Below are positions 44,409 to 54,014 of a stretch of 64,000 nt of DNA, in pieces. The number at the start of each line of letters is the position of its first letter. The first letter of the stretch is position 1. The translations under genes and the position numbers were made by a program. The notes under the pieces are model-generated. The model had not been told where the DNA came from. It made no database searches and saw only the letters and a program-made list of their open reading frames with translations. This stretch comes from Aplectana chamaeleonis (taxonomy: Eukaryota; Nematoda; Chromadorea; Rhabditida; Cosmocercidae). Location of the stretch: contig JAPDOI010000155.1 in the NCBI GenBank assembly GCA_029168955.1, positions 1,240,001 to 1,304,000 on the forward strand, in the 5' to 3' direction.

Positions 44409-44834
44409 TTGTGTCACGCGGTATCCCGTCGATATGTTCCAAGTAACTCAAATAACCTGAGATAGGTTGCTAGTAACTCACATCGGCTTAGATATTACAT
44501 GTTACATGTTACTTGTTTTCGGCCTTTTATGCTACATGTAACTTGTTTCAATTTTTCTGAGAAGTGCGCCATTTTGAGTGGGGTTGTACACTATTTGAGA
44601 TAGGTTTTTGCGAAGAATCTAATTATACCTTGCAATTTACATGAAATGTTGTTTGAACAGAGCTATAGTAAAGATTTTAATAACAGAAGGTTGTCCCAAG
44701 GTTGAATATAAAATCTGCGAATTTCGAACGTGCATCCATAATGGTTGGCCTAATGATTGTAAATGATTACAGAAAGGAAACAATGGAATGATGCGAAACT
44801 CTGATCCGCGAGTTCACTCTCTTGTTCACATTGA
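44409..44834. other. unassigned; second ATGTAACTTG cluster at 44480-44545
   Basis: Contains TTACATGTTACATGTTACTTG-type repeats (short); otherwise nothing. Confidence 0.4.
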
Positions 44835-45718
44835 AGGCAAAGTCCACGATAGAAATCGTTCTCGAGTTTCTACCAGAAAACGAAGGTTCAGAGTCTAACT
44901 GTTTCATCAGTGAAGAAAGGATCATGAAAAACGCTGCGAAACATCCAAAATAAGCTCTTCTTCTTGAAAGCCACATTTAAACGGTGGATGGGCTGCGCGG
45001 GCATAGGCCTGAAGTAGACAGAGTGCGCGAATGCGCCCAATGCTAAAACCTAGCCGCGCTCGCGCTCCAATGTTAAAGGCAGGGTTCGCGATAAAAACAA
45101 CTTTTGAGCTCTCTTCATAAGAATGTAGATTTGGCCATCACAAAAGTAAAAACAAGTGAAGAAACCCAGAAATTATTGGGAAAAACGCTCAAAAACAAAG
45201 AATAACGGCTAATTACCGGTGTCGGCCGGTCCCCTAATTAACGCGATTTTCATTAATGCTTGCTTACACGGCATTTATTTTGCTGTTTAAATAATCAGTA
45301 GTCTCCAGAATTGTTCAGAAACTACTTTAGAAACAAAATAAAAGTTGACGAAGCAGGCTTTTACCCAAATCTCGATTATTGGGGGCGGGAGGACACCAAG
45401 CCATAAGTTGCTCCTGAGCGTTTTTTCTCCAATTTTTTACTTATTTTCACTTTTTTGATGGCCAGATCTACCATTCCATGGTTATAGCACAACAACCGAT
45501 TTTATCGAGAACCCTGCCTTTAATGTAGAAGCGGACCAAACTGTTTCTCGGAAAACTCGACCGCGAGCGGAAGGGCTAGCGCGAGCGGATTTCGGAGCCG
45601 TATGGAGCTCTCTCGGGCTCGTTTTCGTTTGCTCTTTCTACCCCAGTGCTCCAATGAGATCCTGAACTTTCGATTTCAGGCCAAAAACCGAGGACGAAAT
45701 TTATCGTGGACACTGCCT
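44835..45718. mobile_element. TTAA-group element (GTCCACGATA ends) with a nested one
   Basis: Left end AGGCAAAGTCCACGATAG, right end inverted AGGCAGTGTCCACGATAA; inverted similarity continues for ~30 bp. Flanks TTGA and TTAG. The segment 45077-45519 is a complete second element inside it. Confidence 0.65.
45077..45519. mobile_element. nested TTAA-group MITE
   Basis: Ends AGGCAGGGTTCGCGATAAAA and, inverted, AGGCAGGGTTCTCGATAAAA. TTAA is duplicated exactly (45073-45076, 45520-45523). Non-coding. Confidence 0.85.
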
Positions 45719-45722
45719 TTAG

Positions 45723-46080
45723 AGGCAGTGTTGACGATAATCTTCAATTTCGAGATTATCTGCTAGAACGATTGTTTGGACCCCGGGTAGAGCCGAAGTG
45801 ACCTGAAATCTTGGAACTAGAAGTTCACAAAATTCTGTACTCTGCTCCCGAACTCATAGAGGAGCTGTTTGTTGTGACAGTGAAATGTGACAGTGACAGT
45901 GAGGCGCCCCTTGAAACTCTGTACTCTTATTCTTTGTTTCGGACTCTAACTAACACAATTTTGCATAACATGTTTTCCATTTTTGTTTGATCTCATTTTC
46001 GCCGGTACTAAACACCAAGAACATCTGCATCCAACCGAACTAGTCTAAGCCACAGAAAAATATCACTGAAATAAGGCGTT
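45723..46080. other. MITE end plus unassigned sequence
   Basis: Begins with another AGGCAGTGTTGACGATAA end sharing the TTAG junction with the element before it. No matching right end was found before the family-A copy at 46085. Confidence 0.4.
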
Positions 46081-46084
46081 TTAA

Positions 46085-47425
46085 AGGCAGTTGTCACGAT
46101 GAAAAACGTTATCGAACAAGCTACAAAAATCAGCTTAGATAAAAAACAGCTGAAAAACTATGAGGGAGCGCGGTGAAAAACGGGCTAGAATTAGAGTTTC
46201 TAACAAGGGATCCACAATAAGTCATAGTGACCATTCCAAATGAAATGTACTTTTCTAGAACCATTTTCGGACAAAAAGTTCGAATATGCCCATCGCAGCT
46301 GCCTAGACCCACTCTGAAAAAGTTATAGGCATTTTTTCTCTGATTTTCGTACTTATTGTACCCTCCAAAACGCGTATTATATTTTCGAGAATCCGGAAAC
46401 GGACCTCATATTCGTGTTCAGCGCCCAAAACATCCCCACTAAGCAAAGTTAGGTTGAAGGAAAAATTTCCAAACGTTGCGCAGATTAACAGCGTTTTGGA
46501 CTTGTACGGATTTTCGGTTGGGCGTTTATTTATACCAATAACAGGGCTCTAGAAGCGTTTAAAAAAATATTTCAGATCTGACGAGAAATTCGCGCTGGGA
46601 GGTTGTTTGGGGTGCTGATCACGAATCTGAGGTTCCTTTATTTATTTTCCGAAGTTTTCGACCGTATTCGTTTACAGATTCCCATCGGGGGAGAATTTAA
46701 TGGCAAATCGCGGCTTTCGACGATTTCCGGAGTGCTTCTATAGAATATGCTCAAGTTATTTCTCTAGGGGTTATTTGGAGTGCTGAACACGAATCTGATG
46801 TCAGTTTATCGATTCTTGACAGCTTACGGTAGATTACGGTAGGTATACGGTAGTTTGGTCAAAGTCTCAGATTTCTCTCAAAGTTTCTATGTGGGGGTTA
46901 TTTGGGGTGCTGAATACGAATTTGATGTCCATTTGTCCATTATCGGAATATTGAGGTAGGTTTTGCCTCCTAAATGGCATGTTAACTACCGTAACCTACA
47001 ATAAACCTTGAAATTTGGGCAAGCAAACCCCAGATTCGTGTTCAGCAGCCCAGATTACCCCTACATACATGTTTTTAGCAAAATCAGGGAAAAAATTTTA
47101 AAACACCCTAAAAATTCCATAGGGTACCCTTACCTTGCCGCGAAGCTTGAAAAAACGCTCATAACTTTTTTCAGAGTGGGTCTAGGCGGCGACTTTTCGT
47201 CCAAAAATGGTTCCAGAAAAGTACATTTCATTTGGAATGGTCACTATGACTTATTGTGGTTCCCTTGTAAGGCCCAAAGATGCCAGTTCGTGCACACGTA
47301 CACAGCGGCGACCAAAAAGATCGCAGTCTCATGCCGAGCAGTCAAAAATCATCGACATTCACAGGAAGAAATAAATGCAAGTTTACCGAATAAAAACAGT
47401 TGAGCAAGTCAAGAAAACACTCTAC
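46085..47425 (+). mobile_element. TTAA-group MITE, family A, left part
   Basis: Starts AGGCAGTTGTCACGATG after TTAA (46081-46084) and follows family A to about 'aagaaaacact'. It is interrupted at 46204-47267 by a Harbinger-type element and ends at the 22-bp array at 47430. The missing right part matches 53303-53582. Confidence 0.82.
46204..47267. mobile_element. Harbinger-type non-autonomous element, copy 2
   Basis: Ends CAAGGGATCCACAATAAGTC and, inverted, CAAGGGAACCACAATAAGTC, with arms matching for ~75 bp. TAA is duplicated (46201-46203, 47268-47270). The core is homologous to 32205-33278, but the arms beyond the first seven bases differ from that copy. No transposase. Confidence 0.85.
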
Positions 47426-47429
47426 TCAG

Positions 47430-47785
47430 ACAACAGGTGCGGACTGACCGCTGGCAATCAAGGCCTCTCCAGGCGGTACGCCGGCAAGTTGCGGGCGGAT
47501 CGCTGCTCATCGTGGCCTCGGCGGGCGGATCGCTGGCTATCAAAGCCTTTGCGGGCGGATCGCTGCGTTTTGGCGGGCGGATAGCGGCGCCTGGGAAACT
47601 TGAACACCCTAGCGGGCGGATCGCCGGCAAGCTCTAAAGCGGCGATCCGCCCGCAACCTGCCAGCGATCCACATGCAAGGGCTTTGATAGCCAGCGATCC
47701 GCCCGCTGAGCTATGAGATGCAGACGCAACCTACCAGCGATCCGCCCGCCAAGGCTTCGATAGCCAGCGATCCGCCCGTTCAAAT
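47430..47785. repeat. inverted GCGGGCGGATCGC array (left)
   Basis: Units of GCGGGCGGATCGCTGGC occur in direct orientation to ~47635, then inverted (GCCAGCGATCCGCCCGC) to ~47782. The array begins CTACTCAGACAACAGGTGC, mirrored at the far end of the right array (53285-53303). Confidence 0.8.
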
Positions 47786-48215
47786 TTTACACGGTGAAAC
47801 ATGTCAATCAATGATGAGTGGATTGGAGTTCATTTATTGATCCACTGCCACGCCATAAATCCCCATCCGCCATCTCTACTTCAGTGTCATAGTTGTTTCA
47901 CTTCTATATGTCGCTTTTTTCTTATGTTGCTTAATTGTTGAAAGATCTTATAATGCTTACCTTGTATTTAGCTCATTAGAGTACGTGTTCTTTAATTCAC
48001 CCAGTTTATCGCTAGTATCCTAATTCGGGGAAGCGGTTGTCTTTGAAAAAAAAAACATATGGTGTATGCTAGAAAAGGAGAGAAAAACGCTTCGCTCAAA
48101 AGATTGCGGAATAACATCTACGCCGCGGCTATTTAGAGATATGATAGAAACCATACAATATCGTTAAATTCTTGGCACAGATGGTGCTATGTACTATACT
48201 TCGGCGACTCGTGAA
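47786..48215. other. unassigned sequence
   Basis: Nothing recognised. Confidence 0.4.
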
Positions 48216-48430
48216 TTTTTTCGAATAATCGAGTTTTCGACTAAGTCGATTTCTGGAAATTTCAAATAATCGAGTTTTCGACTAAGTCGATTTTTGAAAA
48301 TTTCGAATAATCGAGTTTTCGACTAAGTCGATTTTTGGAAATTTCGAATAATCGAGTAGTCGAATTGACTCGATTTTTCGAATAATCGAATGGTCATGTT
48401 TTTGACTAACTCAATTTTTCCAGTTTTCAA
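48216..48430. repeat. 41-bp tandem array (ATCGAGTTTTCGACTAAGTCG)
   Basis: About five units of ~41 bp, each containing ATCGAGTTTTCGACTAAG followed by TCGATTTTTG and an AAATTTCGAAT link. A second array of the same unit and orientation lies at 49400-49620. Confidence 0.85.
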
Positions 48431-48693
48431 CAATTGAGTTTCTGAAGCACTTTATCTCGACTATTTTGAGCATACCACATTCTGCTGCTTCAATACATTG
48501 ATTAAAATTATATCTGGCAATGAAAAACGCCATCTTCACACAGTAAGACGGCCGGAACCAATACTCATGTATTAATGTCGAGCAATATCCATCGACCAAA
48601 TTCCAGAAGCTTCAGAAAACCAAACAAATTTCTCTATAGGAGAGAAATACGGTTCAACGAAACGAGATCATTTAATGGATGAACAATCAGAAT

Positions 48694-48990
48694 TCATCTT
48701 TGGAGACGATAATCATGGAAAAAGCCGGAGCTGAGTGTAACAATATTTAGCCAGGGCAAATCGTAAACTACTTCTAGATCATCCAAACTCATAGTGGACT
48801 CTCCGTCATCATATTCAGCCTCTTCGGCTAGACTTTAGCCGTTTTCCTCGTCTTTTTGGCCTTCATGGCCTTTTTCGTCTTCTTGCCCGATTTTTTCGAC
48901 GGAGAGTGCAGCTTCTCCTCCGTATCTGCGAAGCTGTGCTTCTGTGGCCACAATAGAAGCTGTTAGTTTTCTGGATCTCCCACCTTTTTT
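48694..48990 (-). pseudogene. possible decayed exon between the arrays
   Basis: After a fair acceptor (CCTTTCTCTTAG) the minus frame reads KKGGRSRKLTASIVATEAQL, then RRYGGEAALSVEKIGQEDEK, a stop, and SLAEEAEYDDGESTMSLDDL, then EVVYDLPWLNIVTLSSGFFH to a stop at 48694. The charged composition looks protein-like. The single internal stop (48836) argues for a remnant. An alternative frame gives a Lys-rich, histone-tail-like stretch (SGKKTKKAMKAKKTRKTAKV). No family recognised. Confidence 0.22.
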
Positions 48991-49399
48991 CTAAGAGAAA
49001 GGAGAATAAAGCCAAGCCTCAAAAACAAATTTGAAAACCAAAAGTTTCGGTTGCTTTGCGACGTTCCGCTGGTCCCAATGCATTCAAGCCTCTTGCATGC
49101 CTTTTTTTCTCGAGCAAGGTGAAATAATTGACCGTCATGTATTAATTTCCAGGCTATCGCGCGACCGTCTCGTTATCTCTAATGAGTTTATCGGTATGCT
49201 CACACGTGAGGATTGAGGAATTTTGGCGTAAATCAATACCGGCTTTAAGTGAAAAAGATGGTCGTGAGCCGTACGAGAACATTCGAGAACTATGAGCAAA
49301 TAACAACTGGCGGCAAATTAGGTGCATGGTCGTTAACTGCATTTTGAAACAGTTTAACTGAAGGAGAACTTCTTTGACTCGAAACAGTCGACTATCGAG

Positions 49400-49620
49400 T
49401 TTATTCGACTGTTTGGGTCTATCGAATAATCGAGTCTGCGACTAAGTCGATTTTTGAAAATTTCGAATAATCGAGTTTTCGACTAAGTCGATTTCTGAAA
49501 ATTTCGAATAATCGAGTTTTCGACTAACTCGATTTTCAGAAATTTCGAATAATCGAGTTTTCGACTAATTCGGTTTTTCAAACTTTCGAATAATCGAGTT
49601 GTCGAGTGACTCGATGTCGA
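49400..49620. repeat. 41-bp tandem array, second block
   Basis: About five units of the same 41-bp repeat as 48216-48430, same orientation, with slightly more divergence toward the right edge. Confidence 0.85.
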
Positions 49621-49939
49621 CTGTTTCAGTCGATACCAAGACTCGATGACTCGACTCGACATAAGTGTACTGTGTACCCATCCACGTTTAACAAGAGAAA
49701 GCTCAGGTCGCATCAGCGAAAACGACTTGTGTTGTCAGTATTTCTTGAGCAACTAGGGTGGTGGTCGTAATGTATTCCGATTACGAAAGGGACGGGCAGA
49801 GGGGGATGATCGGAGCGCACGAGTGGACGAACGGGGGAGAAGCGAAGCGAAGCGCGTGAATGGAAGAGTAACCGAGTTTTCCCCGCCTCTCCTGCGCTTG
49901 GAGTAATTTACGATCATCCACTGACGGCTCACTTGGCCT

Positions 49940-50130
49940 GTTTTCAGTTCTTCGCTTTGAAATTATTCGAAAAATTATTCGAATATATTCGAGTCGATTT
50001 CATTCGAAACCATTTAAAGTTCGGACCTCGAAAAAAAAAGAGGCCATTCGAATATATTCAAAAATCGGACGTTAAAAAAAGGGAGTCATTCGAATCTATT
50101 CGATATTCGGTCTTTTCTTCCAGGGCACAA
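49940..50130. repeat. cggac/TTCGAAT dispersed repeat, third copy
   Basis: Matches 10645-10857 and is related to 4676-4930: TTATTCGAAAAATTATT, two or three 'cggac' plus A-run units, GAGTCATTCGAATCTATTCG, ending 'agggcacaac'. Confidence 0.75.
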
Positions 50131-50136
50131 CGTAAA

Positions 50137-50588
50137 GGCATCGTACGCGCTGAAAACCGCCTACCTTTTTTTTGTGTTTGAATCAATGGTTGGGCCCTCC
50201 TGGGAGCGTGGTTAGAGTTTGTCGGGTCACCGACGCTTTTTTGGGAAGATATGGGAGATCGAATGCCTCGAATTCCCCCAGAAGAGGCCGGCCTTCCGAT
50301 GTCCGTGTGACATAAAGTGAGAAAATAATGTGGCTTATCATCAAATGATAAGCTTAAATGAGTGGGAGTTGATGTATCATTTGTTGATAAGCTACCTTCT
50401 TTTCTCATTTGAAGCCAGACGGCTGCCGGAAGGCCGGCCTCTTTTGGCGGAATTCGAGGCATTCGATCTCCCATATCTTCCTAAAAAAGCATCGGTGACC
50501 CGACAAATTCTACCCACGTTCTCAGGCAGGCCCAACCATTGATTCAAACCCAAAAAACGGTAGGCGGTTTTCAACGCGTACGATGCCT
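50137..50588. mobile_element. E-type MITE (AGGCATCGTACG ends)
   Basis: Ends AGGCATCGTACGCGCTGAAA and, inverted, AGGCATCGTACGCGTTGAAA. The arms mirror each other for about 170 bp around a centre near 50350 holding a short TTATCA/TGATAA hairpin. Flanks GTAA and CTAA. Non-coding; the frames in it are mirror artefacts. Confidence 0.85.
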
Positions 50589-51060
50589 CTAAGTAAACTG
50601 GTGTCAACCTTGTTTTTAGAGGAAGCGAGCCTCCTTCGAGGGAAGTAGATAGATGACGCATTTTTCAGGCGCAGGAGTCAGATGGCAGCGGCGTCCTCGG
50701 TTTAGTTACTAAAGTTTGCGGTGCTTGAACCCTATGTGGAGGTCCCTCTCACCCGGTGAAGGCCCCAATAGAGGTTGGGAGGAGTCGTCGCGCCGCGTGC
50801 GGGGTGCCGGCCGCATCGTGTGTCGCTGTGCCGGCCGCGTCGCGTGTCGGCGTGCAGGCGGTGTCCCGGTTTAGCGAGCAGGCTAGCTGTGTGGGCGCAG
50901 TGTTGAATTCGAGTGATGAGGTTCCCCAATTTGGATATGTGGACCGTGACTGGCCACATTTTTGAGGATTTTCTATGGGAGGATACGAAAGGTAAGAATT
51001 TGAAAACCTGAATATACCCGGAAGTCCGAGTTTGAGAGAAGTCGAATTACGATATTTGAA
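50589..51060. other. unassigned; GC-rich tract at 50760-50880
   Basis: A CG-rich stretch with repeated 'gccggccgc' and 'gtcgcgtgtcg' words; no gene recognised. Confidence 0.4.
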
Positions 51061-51186
51061 ATGTCGTATCGGCATGGATCCTAGTGAGACGTTCTGTTCC
51101 CTAGTAAACGTTGGTGCAAGCTCGGTGCCATATGCTAATACATAGGTGCACCAAGTTTGTGCCAACCTTCAATCAGGAACGCATGG
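51061..51186. mobile_element. MITE-P copy, diverged
   Basis: Palindromic: CGGCATGGATCC, then GCAAGCTCGGTGCCATATG, centre, and GGTGCACCAAGTTTGTGCC. The right end is degraded. Confidence 0.7.
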
Positions 51187-51389
51187 TAAATAGAATTTCA
51201 TTATTCCGAGACCCACAATGCAGATTTTTCTGGAACTTAGGCAATGTAGGGAGCTCTTACTAACTTTGTAAAAGTGCCGAGTGAGCCAAATTGTCCGCTC
51301 TAGCACAAAGTGATTTTACTCCATTTGCCAAAAGATGAAAATGCGACTAGTTGTAGCTAGCAAAACGTTTTGGCGCGATTTAGTTAGTT

Positions 51390-51506
51390 GGCCGTATTCA
51401 TGAAACAAAGGGAGCCTCCCGGGAAGGTCCAAAGTTCGCCCAACGCATACACTGGCTGCTTATAGGAACCCTTCCGGGAGGCTCCCGTAGTTTCATGGAT
51501 ATGGCC
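51390..51506. mobile_element. 117-bp palindromic element
   Basis: Ends GGCCGTATTCATGAAAC and, inverted, GGCCATATCCATGAAACT; inner arms GGGAGCCTCCCGGAAGG. MITE-like size and form. Confidence 0.7.
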
Positions 51507-52419
51507 ACAGAACTTTTCAGGGTGATTGTGAACTGGCGCCCTGAAAGGGTGGTCGCGTGAATGATTCCACAACATCCAACCTGCGCCCCATATTGGAACA
51601 CAATCGAACCGCAAAGTACACTACTAGGGCAGCTGATGAGCTTCAAATCTCTACTGCCCTAATCGGAGATAATTTTGGGTCTGCAGCTGCAAACAACCGT
51701 AGTTGCAGCGAGCAGCTCGGATATACTAGAGCTGTGTCTACGGGGTCACGGCACTATCATTTAGGTCCCAGCAAGATTGTTTGTAAGCTGCGTGCTGTAA
51801 CAGACCTTATCTGCAAATGCGGAACGCTATTTCACTCCTGTTCGGACACTGCGGGGCGGGCTGGACGTAATTCTTTTGAGAGACTGGGGCATTGCATTCA
51901 ATTTTTGGAGAGCTTGACCAACTGCCGTGTCTGGTGTTCGAAGAGGCCTATCGTACACCGGTGGATCAATCTGTCGTGAACCAACTTCTAAGAAAAATTT
52001 TAAAGTTTTCAAACATTAAAGGGTAGAATATGAGACACGGGACGGAGTAAACGAATTGATTCATTGTTATGTGGGTATAAGGCAGTAGATGAGCAGCACT
52101 GAGGTGTGCAGAAGTACGGCCGGCACCGGTTGCCCACATACCTTGCGTTCCTTATTGTGACTTGGCGCAAGCTCGATGCACGCAAGTTATGTATAACATA
52201 GGCACATCGGCTTTGCTCCAAGAAACAATAAGGAAAGCAAAATATCAAAGCGATCTGTTGTCGACAATACGCCGGTTGGGGTCTAGGGTGCAGCACAAAC
52301 TTCAGGGCTTCAGTTTCTTGGGCAGTAGAAAGTTTTTGACCGGATTTTTTGGCCCAGGTTTTCCTCAACATGTTTAGGTAGTCATCTCCTTGGGTTGATT
52401 AACACTGCGTCATAGGCGC
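51507..52419. other. unassigned; possible diverged MITE-P at 52150-52240
   Basis: 52150-52240 keeps the MITE-P layout (GGCGCAAGCTCGATGC, 'ataacataggcac') in weak form. Frames of up to 140 codons elsewhere have no known motif. Confidence 0.35.
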
Positions 52420-52423
52420 TTAA

Positions 52424-52899
52424 AGGCACAGTCCAAGCTCAGGGGCCAAATCTTAGATTTTCACATAATTATGAAGTAGACCCACCCCGCATAACACCTG
52501 CCAAGTGAGAGCTCTCGATTCCACAAAATAAACGAGATATAGGAGGAAGCCAATCTGGGGCGCCCACACCAGGAAGCCACTTTGGCACGCCCCTTTACGA
52601 TCTTTCGAGCTGAACAGTGGCGAGATGAGTGATGATTTCCGATCAATAGCACCGTTCTTCCCTACATTCTCAGCCTCCCTCTTTATTCAGGTCGGCTCGC
52701 ATCCATAGGTTGCAAATGACGGAAGTTGCAATCCTCGGACAACTCGTCCACCATGCTTCCGCAGCTCAATTTTTGAGAGGCCACAACTCCGCTCCCAGGG
52801 GGCCTTGTACGACTAGAGGGACATTATTGGAATCAGCGTGAGACCATTTTCAAGATAAGAAGGGAAACAGAAAATCGGTTTTGAGGTTGGACTGTGCCT
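52424..52899 (+). mobile_element. TTAA-group MITE, subfamily D, second copy
   Basis: Ends AGGCACAGTCCAAGCTCAG and, inverted, AGGCACAGTCCAACCTCA, with TTAA exactly duplicated (52420-52423, 52900-52903). The interior shares its core with subfamilies B and C. Confidence 0.88.
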
Positions 52900-52952
52900 T
52901 TAAGAATTAGTCCCCGACCCGAGGGAACAAAAGGAGAAGGGGTTCAAATTAC

Positions 52953-53303
52953 GGGTACATCGCTGATAACCGGCGGGTAGATCGCTGATAACTGGCGGGT
53001 GGATCGATGATAACTGCCTGGCGGATCGCTGGTTACTGGCGGGCGGATCGCTGGCTACTGGCGGGCGGATCGCGGGTTACTGGCGGGCGGATCGCTAGCT
53101 ACTGACGGGCGGATCGCTGGCTACTGGCTGGTGGATCGCTGGCTACTGCCGGGCAGATCGCTGGCTACCGGCGGGCGGATGGCTGGCTACTGACGGGCGG
53201 ATGGCTGGCTACTGGCGGGCGGATCGCTGGCTACTGGCGGGCGGATGGCGGGGGGGATGTCGATCCGCCCGCCAAAAGCCAGCGATCCGCCCGCACCTGC
53301 TGT
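52953..53303. repeat. 22-bp GCGGGCGGATCGCTGGCTACTG array (right)
   Basis: About 14 direct units of ~22 bp to 53255, then a short inverted block (GCGATCCGCCCGC), ending CACCTGCTGTCTGAGTAG. That end mirrors the start of the left array at 47426. Homogeneous in the middle, more diverged at the left edge. Confidence 0.85.
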
Positions 53304-53582
53304 CTGAGTAGTCAATGTTTTTGACTAGATGTGCTCATAAATCAGAAGGTTCATTGATTGACATTCAATTTCAAGCCAGCTGATGTTCTTCGTATAAGAG
53401 GTCATCGATGCTGATGTGGAGTGTGCTCGTCCACCATCAAAAGACAAGAAACTTCAGGCATCAAATTCGGCCAAAAACAGTGGTGTTTTCGCGATTTTTT
53501 CTATTAGGTCCTACTACTCAAGACCCAGAAAAGGGTTTAGAGAGAAAAAGAAGACAAGCATATTTGATCGCGACCACTGCCT
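53303..53582 (+). mobile_element. TTAA-group MITE, family A, right part
   Basis: Continues family A from 'tcaatgtttttgactag' to CGCGACCACTGCCT, followed by TTAA (53583-53586). It is complementary in extent to 46085-47425, so the two are probably one copy split by 47426-53302. Confidence 0.8.
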
Positions 53583-53586
53583 TTAA

Positions 53587-54014
53587 TGCGCTTTTCGCCG
53601 CTTCTTCGTGATTATGGTAACACTTGGTGGCCAACGCTTTATTTAGGTGAGAAACTCGGGAAGCGAAGATCATCATAAACACTGCCTTTCAAGGCAGCAT
53701 GCGCGCTTAGAAATTTCAGTAATTTATTGGCTTTCACGAAGGTCTGGAGGTGCTGGTATTGAGAAATGGAGAAAAAAAACGGAAAAAATCCGATTGAGAT
53801 GAAGTACTAAGGGTTCTAAAGGTGACGACTTATGTACATCGCACTGACCGAATTAGCAAATATACAAATTGGAACGACGCTAGTACACTCGTGGGCATCT
53901 AGGGGGACGCCTTCAGAAGGGTCAAAAAAGATGACCGTATTCGAGTAGGAAGTTGAAGATGTTTGAATTAATAGGCGGAGCCAGTAATGGAGGAGGGCGG
54001 ATAACGGACGATCT
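53587..54014. other. unassigned with back-to-back MITE ends
   Basis: 53680-53687 ends ACTGCCT and 53692 begins AGGCAGCATGCGCGC, sharing TTCA. No complete element defined. Confidence 0.35.

Noticed and set aside
50330..50661. Overlapping frames near 50392 as a small gene
   Set aside because: They fall in the mirrored arms of the MITE 50137-50588.
47430..53303. CRISPR array from the 22-bp repeats
   Set aside because: Repeats are contiguous with no unique spacers, and the sequence is eukaryotic.
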